64,000 nucleotides of DNA, from positions 244,013 to 308,012 of the forward strand of contig NZ_RQEV01000008.1 in assembly GCF_004771275.1 (NCBI RefSeq). The letters run 5' to 3'. Made by a program: the position numbers and the translations under genes. The stretch's first letter is position 1. Each line of letters opens with the position of its first letter. Source of the stretch: Leptospira fluminis. Its GTDB lineage: Bacteria; Spirochaetota; Leptospiria; Leptospirales; Leptospiraceae. Below the pieces are notes generated by a model. It was given only the letters and a program-made list of their open reading frames with translations, was not told the DNA's origin and did no database searches. Positions 20,353-30,366 of this stretch are shown here, piece by piece.

Positions 20353-21612
20353 ATGAAAAAAAAGCTCTTCTCTAAATCTCCTTTCGAATCCTTGCTGATT
20401 TCCGATTTCAGGAATTTCGTACTGGGAAAATTCCTGATCACCACTTCGTTTATCCTACAATCTACGATCGTATTCTGGCAAATCTACAAAATCACCGGAG
20501 ACGCACTCAGCCTTGGCCTGATCGGACTCACGGAAGCCATTCCCTCCATTTCGGTTTCCTTTTTTTCCGGTCTGGTCGTGGACAAGGTTCCCCGCAAAAA
20601 AGTGATCGTTTGGTCCCTTCTCCTTCTGACTCTTTGTTCCGTGCTCCTGTTCGCTTTCACGTTAGGAGAATTCGAATGGGTGATTTCGAAATTCGGAACC
20701 TTGCCTATCTACGGAGTCATCTTCATCTCGGGCATCTCCAGAGGTTTCTTGAGTCCTAGCGTGGCCGCATTCCAAACCCAATTGGTACCCAAAGCAGTCT
20801 TTCCTAACGCGGCGACTTGGAGCGGAATCGCTTGGCAGACTTCCTCCGTATTGGGACCGTTTTTGGGAGGACTCCTGATCGGATTCAGCGGAATCCAGAT
20901 CGCCTATTTTACGGACATGGCCCTGATGTTCCTGGCCTTGGGTCTACTACTGTTCATTCCTTCCAAGCCCTTACCGGAAAGCGGCCCCAAAGAATCGATT
21001 TTGGCTTCCCTCGCAGGAGGTTGGAAATTCGTCTTCAGCCACCAGATCATTCTCGGAGCCATCTCTTTGGATCTTTTCGCGGTTTTGTTCGGAGGAGCCG
21101 TAGCCCTTCTTCCCGCATTTGCGGAAAACATACTCTCCCTCGGCCCGGAAGGATACGGAATTCTGAGAATGTCTCCGGCGGTCGGAGCGGTACTCTGCGC
21201 ATTATTCATCGCGGCAAAACCTCCCCAAAAAGATTCCGGAATCCTGCTCTTGGCCTGCGTGTTCGGATTCGGACTGAGTATGATCGTGTTTGCGATTTCT
21301 CGGAATTTTTATCTTTCCGCTTTGGCACTGGTCGCTAGCGGAGCTTTCGACATGGTCAGCGTAGTCATCCGACAAACCATCGTGCAATTATATACTCCGG
21401 AACACATGAGAGGAAGGGTTTCCGCAGTGAACAGCATCTTCATCGGCTCCTCGAACGAAATCGGAGCGTTCGAATCCGGGGTCATGGCAAAATGGATGGG
21501 CCTTGCACCTTCCGTCGTGTTCGGAGGAACCATGACGCTTCTCACCGTGGGGTTGGTTGCCGCGATCGCGCCTAGGCTCCGAAAACTGGATTTAAAAGAC
21601 GTGACCGGCTAA
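20353..21612 (+). CDS. MFS transporter (EntS-like, MFS_3 type)
   Basis: A 419-residue inner membrane transporter with about 12 hydrophobic segments. The N-terminal half has [19 protein letters not shown] and the loop 2-3 region [14 protein letters not shown], which match the MFS_3/enterobactin exporter-like branch. The central loop lies at about 200-215 and the C-terminal half ends with [13 protein letters not shown]. Probably an exporter, substrate unknown. Preceded by the Nudix gene (12 bp gap). Confidence 0.88.
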   Translation: MKKKLFSKSPFESLLISDFRNFVLGKFLITTSFILQSTIVFWQIYKITGDALSLGLIGLTEAIPSISVSFFSGLVVDKVPRKKVIVWSLLLLTLCSVLLFAFTLGEFEWVISKFGTLPIYGVIFISGISRGFLSPSVAAFQTQLVPKAVFPNAATWSGIAWQTSSVLGPFLGGLLIGFSGIQIAYFTDMALMFLALGLLLFIPSKPLPESGPKESILASLAGGWKFVFSHQIILGAISLDLFAVLFGGAVALLPAFAENILSLGPEGYGILRMSPAVGAVLCALFIAAKPPQKDSGILLLACVFGFGLSMIVFAISRNFYLSALALVASGAFDMVSVVIRQTIVQLYTPEHMRGRVSAVNSIFIGSSNEIGAFESGVMAKWMGLAPSVVFGGTMTLLTVGLVAAIAPRLRKLDLKDVTG

Positions 21613-21665
21613 GGCAAAGACACGATAAAGTTCCATCCGGACGAAAATCAAAAAGGGGATAATTT

Positions 21666-24194
21666 ATGGATAACGTATTGACCCAGCAGGAAGCGCTTCT
21701 CCGCTCCAGTCAGATCTCCGAAGTTTCCTATTCCCTCAAACTCGAACTGGAGTCCCGGTCCCAGGAATACGGCGGAGACTCGGTTCTTCGCTTCGTATAT
21801 TCCGGAGGAAAAAAAGGAAGACTCAAAGTCGATTTCGTTTCCAAGAAGATCGAAGTCCTTTGGTTGAACGGCCGGGAAGAAACAGGTTACGAAAAACAGG
21901 AATCCAGTCTCGTCTTCCCTTTCGAACTTTTACAGTCGGGAAAGAACGAACTCAGGATCAAATACCGAAACTCCTTCGACCACACCGGATCCGGATTTCA
22001 CAAATTCAAGGATCCCGCCGATTCCTCGGAATACATGCACACTGATTTCGAACCTTTCGAAGCCCATAGACTTTTTCCTTCCTTCGACCAGCCCGACTTA
22101 AAAGCCACTTACGACCTGGAAGTGACGGGCCCTTCCGAATGGACTTACATTCATAACACTCTTCCCTTGCAGGAGGAGACTTTAGGAGAAGGAAGAAAGA
22201 AGATCCGCTTTGCTCCCACGAAGAGATTTTCCACCTACCTCTTCGCATTGATCGTCGGACCTTACGCGGTCTGGGAAGACAAGGCGGGAGATATTCCTCT
22301 CCGGATCTTCTGCAGAAAGTCTCTCGCCAAATACATGGATGCCCAGAACGTCTTCGCGATCACGAAGGAGGCCTTCTCCTTTTTGCAGAATTATTTCGGC
22401 GTCCCCTACCCGTACGGAAAATACGACCAGATCTTCGTTCCCGAATTCAACATGGGCGCGATGGAAAACGTGGGAGCCGTTACTTTTTCGGAGAGTTACA
22501 TTTTCAGAGGTCCTAGAATCTATTCCGAATACCTGAATCGAGCCAACACGATTTACCACGAGATGGTGCACATGTGGTTCGGAAATCTGGTCACGATGAA
22601 ATGGTGGAACGACCTTTGGCTGAACGAAAGTTTTGCGGACTATCTTTCCTATTATTCCATGTCCCACGGAAAACTTTTTTCGGATGCGCTGGAACATTTT
22701 TATGTACGGGAGGAATGGGCCTACAGGGAAGACCAGTTATCCACGACCCACCCGATCGCCGGCAAAGCGGAAAATACTCTGGAAGCGATCAGTAATTTCG
22801 ACGGGATTTCCTATTCCAAGGGAGCGTCCGTTTTGAGACAACTGATGTACTATGTGGGCGAGGACAAATTCCGGGACGCCATGAGATTGTATTTCAAACG
22901 GCACGCGGAAAAAAACACCGTACTAGAGGACTTCTTGAATTGCATGTCGGAGGTCAGCGGAATCGATGTCCGAGGGTGGAGTCGGGAATGGTTGGAAACG
23001 ACTGGAGTCAATACTCTGATCCCCTCCGCAAAATCCGGAAAGGCGTTTTTACTACAAAGCCCTTCGGAAGGGAACGGACTCTTCCGAACCCACGCACTGC
23101 AAGCAGCCCTTTATCGCGAAAGTAACGGCAAGCTAACGGAATTAAAACGCAAACGCATCCTGATCAAAGGAAAGGAAACCGTAATGGAGGAGGATCTCCT
23201 ACCTGCAAAGGAGGATCTACTTCTTTTAAACACCGAAGATTTCGCGTACGCTAAGACCTACCTTCCGCGAGAGTCTCTCCCTTTACTCAAAAGAAGTTTA
23301 AGCACGTTGCCCGATCGTTTTTCCCGCAGGATCGTTTGGGGGAGTCTCTGGCAGATGGTCCGGGACGCGGAACTATCTCCGAGAGAATTCCTGGATCTGG
23401 TCTTCGAGCAAGGGTTGAAGGAACCGGATCTTTCGGTGCGGAACAGTCATATACTTACCAAAGCGATGACCGTAATTTCGAATTATCTTCCGGAAACGGA
23501 AAAAAGAAATTGGTCGGAAAAATTGAATTCTGTGGCCAAAGGAGAATTGGCCAAAACCTCCAATTCGGAACAGGAACAGATCCTTTGGTACCGGATTCTG
23601 GAAGGAACCTCCCGAAACCCTTCCCAATTGGACACATTAAAATCTCTGTTCAACGGTAAGGAAAGGTTCCCGGGCTTACCCATAGACCAAGAAAGAAGAT
23701 GGGGAATCCTAGCAAGGCTCAGTGCATTCGGGGACAGAGAGGCCTTCGAACTACTTTCGGAGGAGGAAAAAAAGGACGGTTCCGATCTAGGGAGCAAAAA
23801 GGCGTTTCTAGCCAGGGTTTCGTTTCCGGATCCGAAAACGAAAAAAGAAGCCTGGGAAAGATTTCTGTCTCCGCAGGAAGGTGACTCCACCGATTTTCTG
23901 CGTTTCGGAATGAGAGGATTCCAGTGGGACCACCAGAAGGACTTGTTAGTACCTTACGTGGAGGAATATTTTCGTTCCGTAATTTCGATTTATGAAAAGC
24001 GGGATCCCCATTTTTCGGGCGCCTTCGGTCACAATCTATTTCCCTCTTTCGAACCCGATCCTGCCTTGTTGCGCAAGACCGGAGATTTTTTAGACTCCCA
24101 CCCGAAACTCCCGGAGTTGCTGAAAAAGGACCTGCAACAACAACGGGACGACCTCGTACGGACTCTTAGGATATTGGAAAAATTCGCGAAATAA
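21666..24194 (+). CDS. M1 family aminopeptidase
   Basis: An 842-residue zinc metalloprotease removing N-terminal residues from peptides in the cytoplasm. The exopeptidase motif GAMEN is at about 263-267, and the zinc site HEMVH at 298-302 with the third ligand Glu in [13 protein letters not shown], about 18 residues later. An N-terminal beta-sandwich ([22 protein letters not shown]) precedes the catalytic domain, and a long helical C-terminal domain follows. The length is normal for PepN/Ape2-type enzymes. The ATG at 21666 has GGGGAT upstream. No signal peptide is seen. Confidence 0.93.
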   Translation: MDNVLTQQEALLRSSQISEVSYSLKLELESRSQEYGGDSVLRFVYSGGKKGRLKVDFVSKKIEVLWLNGREETGYEKQESSLVFPFELLQSGKNELRIKYRNSFDHTGSGFHKFKDPADSSEYMHTDFEPFEAHRLFPSFDQPDLKATYDLEVTGPSEWTYIHNTLPLQEETLGEGRKKIRFAPTKRFSTYLFALIVGPYAVWEDKAGDIPLRIFCRKSLAKYMDAQNVFAITKEAFSFLQNYFGVPYPYGKYDQIFVPEFNMGAMENVGAVTFSESYIFRGPRIYSEYLNRANTIYHEMVHMWFGNLVTMKWWNDLWLNESFADYLSYYSMSHGKLFSDALEHFYVREEWAYREDQLSTTHPIAGKAENTLEAISNFDGISYSKGASVLRQLMYYVGEDKFRDAMRLYFKRHAEKNTVLEDFLNCMSEVSGIDVRGWSREWLETTGVNTLIPSAKSGKAFLLQSPSEGNGLFRTHALQAALYRESNGKLTELKRKRILIKGKETVMEEDLLPAKEDLLLLNTEDFAYAKTYLPRESLPLLKRSLSTLPDRFSRRIVWGSLWQMVRDAELSPREFLDLVFEQGLKEPDLSVRNSHILTKAMTVISNYLPETEKRNWSEKLNSVAKGELAKTSNSEQEQILWYRILEGTSRNPSQLDTLKSLFNGKERFPGLPIDQERRWGILARLSAFGDREAFELLSEEEKKDGSDLGSKKAFLARVSFPDPKTKKEAWERFLSPQEGDSTDFLRFGMRGFQWDHQKDLLVPYVEEYFRSVISIYEKRDPHFSGAFGHNLFPSFEPDPALLRKTGDFLDSHPKLPELLKKDLQQQRDDLVRTLRILEKFAK

Positions 24195-24196
24195 AA

Positions 24197-24220
24197 GAGG
24201 TCCTCTCCGGACCTCATTTC
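24197..24220 (+). terminator. Intrinsic terminator-like hairpin
   Basis: GAGGTCC-tctcc-GGACCTC, a 7-bp perfect stem starting 3 bp after the aminopeptidase stop codon, followed by ATTTC. The T-tract is short. It lies between convergent genes and could act in both directions. Confidence 0.55.
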
Positions 24221-24263
24221 GGGCCGTTCGCCCTTTCGGCGGGATTATAAAAAACGAATTCGT

Positions 24264-25400
24264 TTAAGCGATAACCGCCTTTCTCCCTGTCGCTTTTCCG
24301 TTTTCCTTACCTACTTCCTTTGCGGCGTAATGTTTATTCTCCCACTCCTCCAATCTCCAATCCATGATCTTATACCAAAGCGCCGGCACCAAAGCGATCA
24401 ATACCATCACTTCGTACCCGTACGGAAGCTGCGGACTTTCCTCGAAGTGTCTCAGACTTTGGTAACGACGGCCTGCGTTTGCGTGATGGTCCGAGTGCCT
24501 CTGCAATTGGAATAGGAACGCATTGGAAACCGCGAAGTTCTGGTTCCAAGAATGGATCGGCAGCACCTTTTCGAATTTCCCGGGGGAAAGCTCCTTTCTT
24601 TTCAAACCGTAATGTTCTATATAATTCACGAGCTCTAGCAGGGAAAAAGCGATCCAGCTCTGCACCAAAAAGAAAGCCAAAACACTCCAGCGAAGTTCGC
24701 CGGTAACGACATAAAAAATCCCCATCACGGAGCAGATGAACAGAACGGGAACGATCATGGAAGTGATCATTTCGTTTTCCAAAACCCAAACGGATTTCCC
24801 CTTTTTTTCCAGACGTTTCTTTTCCAGTAGCCAGGCGTCCTTTAGGCTCCCCCAAAGCGTACGAGGATAAAACGAATAAAAGGATTCTCCCTTTCTGCTG
24901 CTGGCGGGATCCCCGTCGGTGGAGACGTTCACATGATGACCGCGGTTATGCTCTATAAAGAAGTGCATATAGCATACCGTCATCAGAATGAATTTGGAAT
25001 ACCATTGCTCTATCCTGGTATTCTTGTGCCCCAACTCGTGGGCCACGGTAATTCCTATCCCCCCGGTATTGAGACCGATCGAAAGAACGAAAGCGAACCA
25101 CTCCAAATCGGAAAGACTTTTGGTTTGGACTTCCCACAAGGCCCAAAGAACCAATGCAATCTGAGCCCAAGCCCAGACATAGGTAATCCAACGAAAATAA
25201 GATTCCTGTTGCAATTCCGGAACGTCGGCTTCGTCCGGATTCGAAGGGTCGGAACCCAGCAGTACGTCCAAAATGGGTAGAGCACCGAATACCACCCCGA
25301 AGGTGAGAAAGTTCCAACCTCCCCCCAAGTAATAGCCGACGACAGTCATCGCCGGCACCGTAAACGCCACAAGGAACGTAAACCTCTTCCAGATACTCAT
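24264..25400 (-). CDS. alkB: Alkane 1-monooxygenase (AlkB type)
   Basis: A 378-residue integral membrane di-iron enzyme hydroxylating the terminal carbon of alkanes or similar chains. The AlkB histidine boxes are complete: HELGHK at 121-126, EHNRGHH at 150-156 and LQRHSDHHA at about 310, together with the AlkB hallmark NYIEHYGLKRK. About six hydrophobic segments are present. The ATG at 25400 has GAGGT seven bases upstream. AlkB needs a rubredoxin and rubredoxin reductase, and none is visible nearby or fused. The C-terminus is a short Lys/Ala-rich tail. It is monocistronic and convergent with the aminopeptidase gene. Confidence 0.93.
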   Translation of the reverse strand: MSIWKRFTFLVAFTVPAMTVVGYYLGGGWNFLTFGVVFGALPILDVLLGSDPSNPDEADVPELQQESYFRWITYVWAWAQIALVLWALWEVQTKSLSDLEWFAFVLSIGLNTGGIGITVAHELGHKNTRIEQWYSKFILMTVCYMHFFIEHNRGHHVNVSTDGDPASSRKGESFYSFYPRTLWGSLKDAWLLEKKRLEKKGKSVWVLENEMITSMIVPVLFICSVMGIFYVVTGELRWSVLAFFLVQSWIAFSLLELVNYIEHYGLKRKELSPGKFEKVLPIHSWNQNFAVSNAFLFQLQRHSDHHANAGRRYQSLRHFEESPQLPYGYEVMVLIALVPALWYKIMDWRLEEWENKHYAAKEVGKENGKATGRKAVIA

Positions 25401-25838
25401 ACACTCTACCTCAATTCGCTAAGATCCGCAGCAGGGCGGATTTATTTTATTTCGAACGTTTGATATTTATATCTAAAAACCCAAGCTCCCGCAAGAAAAA
25501 AATCCAAGGAGGAAGGAATTTCACGGAATTTTTCGAAGATTCTCTCCGGCCCAATCAGAGGTGTGTCCGAGTTTTAAAATGATTCCGTCATTTTGGCATC
25601 CTTCTCGGAAACGCTCCCCGGGGGAAAGAACGGTTTGAACGCCTTCTAACTTTTAGAATCCCGGATCGGACTAGCACAAAGAGAGTACGCCGGAAGCCAT
25701 ACTCGACGGGTCAGGAAATTTTTTATCTTGTGATCGAATCAAATCCGAAAACGATGGCTTCGGAACCGGTTCGGTTCCGCCAAACGAAAAAGCCAGAAAA
25801 TCGATTCGAAAATCAAAACCAAATCGCTCGAGGTATTT
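25401..25838. other. 438-bp non-coding region with a palindromic hairpin
   Basis: Divergent promoter region between alkB and the GGDEF/EAL gene. No open frame here looks like a gene. The most notable element is CGGAACC-ggttc-GGTTCCG at 25761-25779, a 7-bp stem that also contains the palindrome GAACCGGTTC; it has no T-run and may be an operator. No certain -35/-10 pair was identified. Confidence 0.4.
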
Positions 25839-27527
25839 GTGAATCATTTTCGGGATTTCAGTCTTTATTCTTTTTTAAGTCGAATCCGTTTTTTAAAATC
25901 CTATTCCAGCAAGATCCTGTCCGTCGCCTTTTTAGGCATGCACGTACCGTTATTCGCATTGATCCTATTCGCGGCGATGTACCGATCCTCTAACGAGGAA
26001 GAAGCGGTTCGGATGCTCCTTACCACTTTTTTTTCCACCTTCCTCGGAACCTTGGTCGTACTCTTCCTTTTGAATAAATTGCTGGAACCGATCGCTTACA
26101 CTTCCCGTTCTTTGAATCGGTACATAACCGAAAAAATATTGCCGGAGCTCCCCAATCAATACAAGGACGAATTGGGAATCCTAATGAAGGACACCGGCAG
26201 AACGGTAAAGAAATTGGACGAGCTCGTACATTATCTTACGGACTACGACGGTCTAACGGGACTTCCGAACAGGAACCTTTTCCTGGAACGTTTTTCCGTC
26301 GCGCTAAAGGAACTCTCGGAAAGGGAAAACGCCGTGAGCCTTCCCGTACTTTCCCTGGAAGTCACACGGATCAAAGAGATCCGATTCAATTTCGGTCTTC
26401 ATACGGGAGACCTATACTTGCGAGCCCTTGCTCAAAAGTTGGAAGTACTTCTCGGGCAAGACACGGTGATCGGCAGAACGGGCGACGGAGGATTTTCCTT
26501 TTACCCTGTACTTCCGGATTGCAAGAGTCTGCTGGATGCAGAGGAATGGGCGAAAAAAATCCAAGAAACCGCATCCACCGGAATCCAAATCCTGAACCAA
26601 ACGATTTCTTCCGAAACCAAAGCCGGTATCGCGGTTTTTCCGTTCGACGGCAAGTCATCGGACCAACTTCTTTTCAAATCCGAAGCGGCGCTCAACCAAG
26701 CAAAACAATCCGGAATCGCAAAAGTACAATCCTACTCCTCGGAATGGAAAACGAGGATGAAGGAAAAATATCTCATGGAAAAGGATCTAGTGCAGTCGAT
26801 CTCGAAAGGACAACTCTTCCTGAATTACCAACCTAGGATCGACCTGCAAACCGGAAGAACCGTTTCCGCGGAAGCCTTGGTACGATGGCAGCACCCAGAT
26901 CTCGGAATCGTTTCCCCGTCGGTCTTCATTCCGATCGCGGAAGAATCCGGGTTCGTTATGGAGATCGGAGAATTCGTGTTGGAAAAGGCCCTGGAGGATC
27001 TGTCCAGATGGAGAAAGGCCAAATATTCCCCTCTTCGGATCTCCATCAATCTTTCCGCCAAACAGCTGGAAGACCCTCAGATCCCTAAAAAAGTCCTGCG
27101 TTCCATCGATAAATTCGGATTGGAAGTGGACGATGTAGAATTGGAAATCACGGAGTCTAGCTTGATCACGAATATGACTTCCGCTATGGAACTACTTACC
27201 GAACTGCATTCCTGGGGCATAGCGATCTCTTTGGACGATTTCGGTACAGGCTACTCCAACTTGGCTTACTTAAGCCGGCTCCCTCTTAGGACCTTAAAAA
27301 TCGACCAGTCTTTCGTAAAAAGGATCCTCTTGGATTCCAACTCCCTTGCGATTTCCAGAACCATCGTAGCCCTAGGAAAAAGTTTGGGATTAAGAATCAC
27401 TGCGGAAGGGGTCGAAACGGAGGAGCAGCTGCGAAAAGTTCGGGATCTTGGTTGCGACGAGGTCCAAGGGTTCTATTTTAGTCGTCCGATCTCCTTCGAA
27501 AATTTGATAGAATTCGCGAATCAATGA
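25839..27527 (+). CDS. Membrane GGDEF-EAL protein, probable c-di-GMP phosphodiesterase
   Basis: A 562-residue protein with two N-terminal membrane segments (about 25-48 and 60-80), a GGDEF domain (about 135-300) and an EAL domain (about 310-560). The GGDEF domain starts normally (YDGLTGLPNRNLFLERF), but its active-site loop reads RTGDGGFSF instead of GGDEF, so cyclase activity is unlikely. The EAL domain looks intact: SAEALVRWQHP, EITESSL, SLDDFGTGYSNL, KIDQSFVK and AEGVETEEQL. Thus it probably breaks down c-di-GMP, with the degenerate domain perhaps sensing GTP. Start GTG at 25839 with GAGGT upstream. The 3' end overlaps the convergent lipoprotein gene by 7 bp. Confidence 0.9.
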   Translation: MNHFRDFSLYSFLSRIRFLKSYSSKILSVAFLGMHVPLFALILFAAMYRSSNEEEAVRMLLTTFFSTFLGTLVVLFLLNKLLEPIAYTSRSLNRYITEKILPELPNQYKDELGILMKDTGRTVKKLDELVHYLTDYDGLTGLPNRNLFLERFSVALKELSERENAVSLPVLSLEVTRIKEIRFNFGLHTGDLYLRALAQKLEVLLGQDTVIGRTGDGGFSFYPVLPDCKSLLDAEEWAKKIQETASTGIQILNQTISSETKAGIAVFPFDGKSSDQLLFKSEAALNQAKQSGIAKVQSYSSEWKTRMKEKYLMEKDLVQSISKGQLFLNYQPRIDLQTGRTVSAEALVRWQHPDLGIVSPSVFIPIAEESGFVMEIGEFVLEKALEDLSRWRKAKYSPLRISINLSAKQLEDPQIPKKVLRSIDKFGLEVDDVELEITESSLITNMTSAMELLTELHSWGIAISLDDFGTGYSNLAYLSRLPLRTLKIDQSFVKRILLDSNSLAISRTIVALGKSLGLRITAEGVETEEQLRKVRDLGCDEVQGFYFSRPISFENLIEFANQ

Positions 27528-28222
27528 TCGGATAGGATCTTTTTCAATTCCGAAAAAAAGAGATCCTCGACCGAGTCCGAAACCATAGGACCCCATACAA
27601 AGAAAATCCAACCGAACCAATGCCTTAGACTATCCCCGCGGTCGACCGCAGGAAGGAGCATCTTTCCGTTTTCGTCCATCATTTTAAAGACCCGGAAATC
27701 GAGCCTCTCCTGAAAATAACCGGGAAGTACCAGAAGACTAAACGAGGAAAGAACCAAGGACCAATGCATCTCACGATCGAACCCGTCTATTTTGATTTCC
27801 ACCTTGCTCGAAACCTTTTCGAACCCGCTAGAATTTTTCGAAGTCCCATACAAGCAGCCATTACTTTCCTCCCGGCAAAATTCGGCTAAACGTCCCGATA
27901 TACCCGATAAAAATTCCCACTTCCGCTTAGGATAATATCGGAGGAAGGAAAACCGAACCCGATCCTCGAACTGCTCTGCTCGGAACCAACCCGTGACCGC
28001 TCGCTTGCAATCGGAAGACTCAGTACACAAGTCGGACCTCTCCGTTTGTCCGCAGAATTCCGAGCAATACTCCCCTTTCAAGAGCAGGACCAATTCCGTC
28101 TTTTTCTTCCCCACCGGGGAATCTTTTCGGATTTGGCCGGAGCTTTGTACGGATCGGTACGTACATCCCGCAAATACAAATAGGAAAAAAAGAGCCCGAC
28201 CTTTTGGAAACCCTATCATCAT
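27521..28222 (-). CDS. Putative lipoprotein, function unknown
   Basis: A 233-residue protein beginning MMIGFPKGRALFFLFVFAGC, a lipoprotein signal with lipobox FAGC. Several Cys residues in the middle (CSEFC, LCTESSDCKRAV, CREESNGC) could form disulfides. No family was recognised. It is the last of three minus-strand genes encoding a barrel, a TPR-like lipoprotein and this protein, which probably form an operon (47 bp gap). The start could equally be the second ATG, at 28219. Confidence 0.65.
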   Translation of the reverse strand: MMIGFPKGRALFFLFVFAGCTYRSVQSSGQIRKDSPVGKKKTELVLLLKGEYCSEFCGQTERSDLCTESSDCKRAVTGWFRAEQFEDRVRFSFLRYYPKRKWEFLSGISGRLAEFCREESNGCLYGTSKNSSGFEKVSSKVEIKIDGFDREMHWSLVLSSFSLLVLPGYFQERLDFRVFKMMDENGKMLLPAVDRGDSLRHWFGWIFFVWGPMVSDSVEDLFFSELKKILSDH

Positions 28223-28269
28223 TCAAACAAGAGTAAAACTCTTATCGGTCCCGCAGGGCGAGACACTTA

Positions 28270-29253
28270 TTACCTTCTCTTCGTATTTTTGTCCGGACCT
28301 TTCTCTACCTGATTTTCCGGAGAGAGAAACTCCTTCTTTTCAGAATCTTTCAAATCCGGAAATTCCCTGCGAATCTCTCGGATTTCCGCCGGATGCAGGA
28401 TCCTATCCGCAGTATTTAAGAGATACAATTTCCTTTCCTGTTCCGAGGTTATATTCAGGGGACGAGTTTTTGCCATATCATCGTCTAGTACGTCGAAGGT
28501 GAAGATCCCTGCAAGGAAATCGAAGAATTCCACCCAATGCACTTCCGCTTCCAATCCGGCTACGACTGCACCGGCTTTTACTCCCGTGCCCCAATAATCT
28601 CTGTAGTTCTGATAGATCTTTTTGCGAGGACTGTGGAAGACGAAAGACTCGTACGCGTCCTTATTTCCCGTTCCCATAGACCTGCCGGAAATGGAAATCG
28701 GAACGATCGGTCCAAGCCCAGCTTCTGCGGACAATTCCTCCGTATAACCTAGATTTCTTTTTTGAAACCAACCTAGTTGGACCGTATTTCCGGCGTAAAG
28801 AGAGACCTGAAACCCTCTTGTTACCCAGGCGCTCACTCCGAACTGGGGCCCTACTTTCACATTCACGCTGAAGATGTCCAGAAAATCTAAAATTCTATCC
28901 GGAAGATACCAGGCGAACTTGGCCAAAAGACCGCTTTCCTCCGCTTCTCGTTTCCCTCGGTTCGGCCCGAGATAGTAGATTTCCGAAACCGCTTCCTTGT
29001 ACTGAGGGGGCAATTTTTCATACAAGGCCTTGGCCCTCTCGTTTTCGGGATAGATCTTCAGCACCGCCCGGATCAGCTCCGCGGCCTCTGCGTTTTTTTT
29101 CTGGGATAAAAATACGTCCGCATCGTTCAACGAAGATTTTGCCGATGTATGGACCTCGTCGTATCTGGGAACGGTCGCACAGTTGAATGTCGCTATCAAA
29201 AAAATAAATGCGGATGCGCTTGCAAAATAGCTTATATTGGGTCCTGTTTTCAT
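28270..29253 (-). CDS. Putative lipoprotein with TPR-like N-terminal part
   Basis: A 327-residue protein. The N-terminal signal contains FLIATFNCATV, with lipobox FNC. Residues about 35-90 look like a TPR-type helical unit (DADVFLSQKKNAEAAELIRA and following), and the rest is strand-rich with many Gly/aromatic residues (VGPQFGVSAWVTRGFQVSLY), suggesting contact with or insertion in the outer membrane. The C-terminal tail is highly charged. Family not recognised. It starts 15 bp after the barrel gene stop codon and is surely co-transcribed with it. Confidence 0.65.
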   Translation of the reverse strand: MKTGPNISYFASASAFIFLIATFNCATVPRYDEVHTSAKSSLNDADVFLSQKKNAEAAELIRAVLKIYPENERAKALYEKLPPQYKEAVSEIYYLGPNRGKREAEESGLLAKFAWYLPDRILDFLDIFSVNVKVGPQFGVSAWVTRGFQVSLYAGNTVQLGWFQKRNLGYTEELSAEAGLGPIVPISISGRSMGTGNKDAYESFVFHSPRKKIYQNYRDYWGTGVKAGAVVAGLEAEVHWVEFFDFLAGIFTFDVLDDDMAKTRPLNITSEQERKLYLLNTADRILHPAEIREIRREFPDLKDSEKKEFLSPENQVEKGPDKNTKRR

Positions 29254-29268
29254 GCTTTCTCTCCTAAG

Positions 29269-30366
29269 TCAGTACCTGAAACCGAATTCGATCCCGATCT
29301 GAGACCTCGTATCTTTAGCGCTCGTCTTAGTCCCTACATTTGAAATAAAATTGCCTGACAGGAAATTTATTGAGTAGAGAAAAGGATCCAGGGTTGCCGT
29401 CCCATGCGTAGTCGAATGGGTTGCGCTACTAACTACCCCGGAAAGACGCACAAACGAAGATTCGTTGAAATTCCACAAATAGCCGAGTTGGAATCTGTTC
29501 CCTTCTATTTTTCCTTGGGAAACCACTTTGATGTGACCGCCAAGAGGCAAATAGTTCGATCCGATTGCTGCAAACGTACGAGTATGATCGTCGAAACGAT
29601 TGTCTCCGTAGAAGCTGGAAAAATATTCTGCTCCGACATCGATTCTGCTATTCCCGAATACGATCGCGTAGTTCAATCCTGCAAGGACGCTACCGAAGAA
29701 TTCCCGATAGTCGATCCGGTCCCGCGTAACCGGATCCACCCCGCCGGAAGGAATAGGAGGATTTTTTGCGATAGTTAAGGAATCGTAGGACATACTAAAA
29801 CTCGAAACCAAGCGTGTTTGATTTTGGTACGCTTCCAATCCGAACCGGAGTGCGAAATTTTCCAAAAATCTGTTTCTAGAATCGTTAAAAATCAAGAAGT
29901 CCCCTCCCCAACTCGCTCTCATACTATCTAGCCTATTTTTAGAATAGTCAGAAACCGTTAAATCTTGAAAGAGCGTTGGAGTCCCGGGACTGAACAAAGT
30001 ACCTCCTGATCTGGAGGAACTGTAAGCTGGAGATTGTATATGTTCAGAACCGAGCGTAGAATACGAGAGCAGGTAATTGCTCCGTAAGAGCCCCGTATGC
30101 CGAACCGAAGTTTCCCACTCTAGCCCCTTCCCTCGAAACGAGGTGGAAGTGGGCATCGTTACGCTATAATTTCTAGTTGCGATTGCCCAAGGGCTGCTAT
30201 TGGCTGTCATTGCCAATGCGTTGGCCGCTGTCGCGGAATGTACTGTATTTTCCGTAATTCTAAATCCGACCGCTCCCGTTTTATCAAAGAAGGATCCTTC
30301 CTCCGCCGTCAGAGCGGAAAAAGACGCCAAGCAAAGAGATACCAGAAATTTTTTCGATTCCAACAA
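29269..30366 (-). CDS. Probable outer membrane beta-barrel protein, function unknown
   Basis: A 365-residue exported protein: signal sequence FLVSLCLASFSALTAEEG at about 7-24. The body alternates aromatic/hydrophobic and polar residues with turns rich in Asn/Ser/Gly, and ends with SQIGIEFGFRY, an outer membrane-type C-terminal strand with final aromatic residue. The motif ATAANALAMTANSSPWAIATRNYSV near the N-terminus is reminiscent of FadL-like or OmpP1-type hatch regions, but the match is too weak to name it. First gene of the three-gene module; divergent from the phosphate porin gene. Confidence 0.65.
   Translation of the reverse strand: MLESKKFLVSLCLASFSALTAEEGSFFDKTGAVGFRITENTVHSATAANALAMTANSSPWAIATRNYSVTMPTSTSFRGKGLEWETSVRHTGLLRSNYLLSYSTLGSEHIQSPAYSSSRSGGTLFSPGTPTLFQDLTVSDYSKNRLDSMRASWGGDFLIFNDSRNRFLENFALRFGLEAYQNQTRLVSSFSMSYDSLTIAKNPPIPSGGVDPVTRDRIDYREFFGSVLAGLNYAIVFGNSRIDVGAEYFSSFYGDNRFDDHTRTFAAIGSNYLPLGGHIKVVSQGKIEGNRFQLGYLWNFNESSFVRLSGVVSSATHSTTHGTATLDPFLYSINFLSGNFISNVGTKTSAKDTRSQIGIEFGFRY

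Noticed and set aside
25595..25615. TGGCAT-type motif considered as a sigma-54 promoter
   Set aside because: The -12 element TTGCW is missing at the right spacing.
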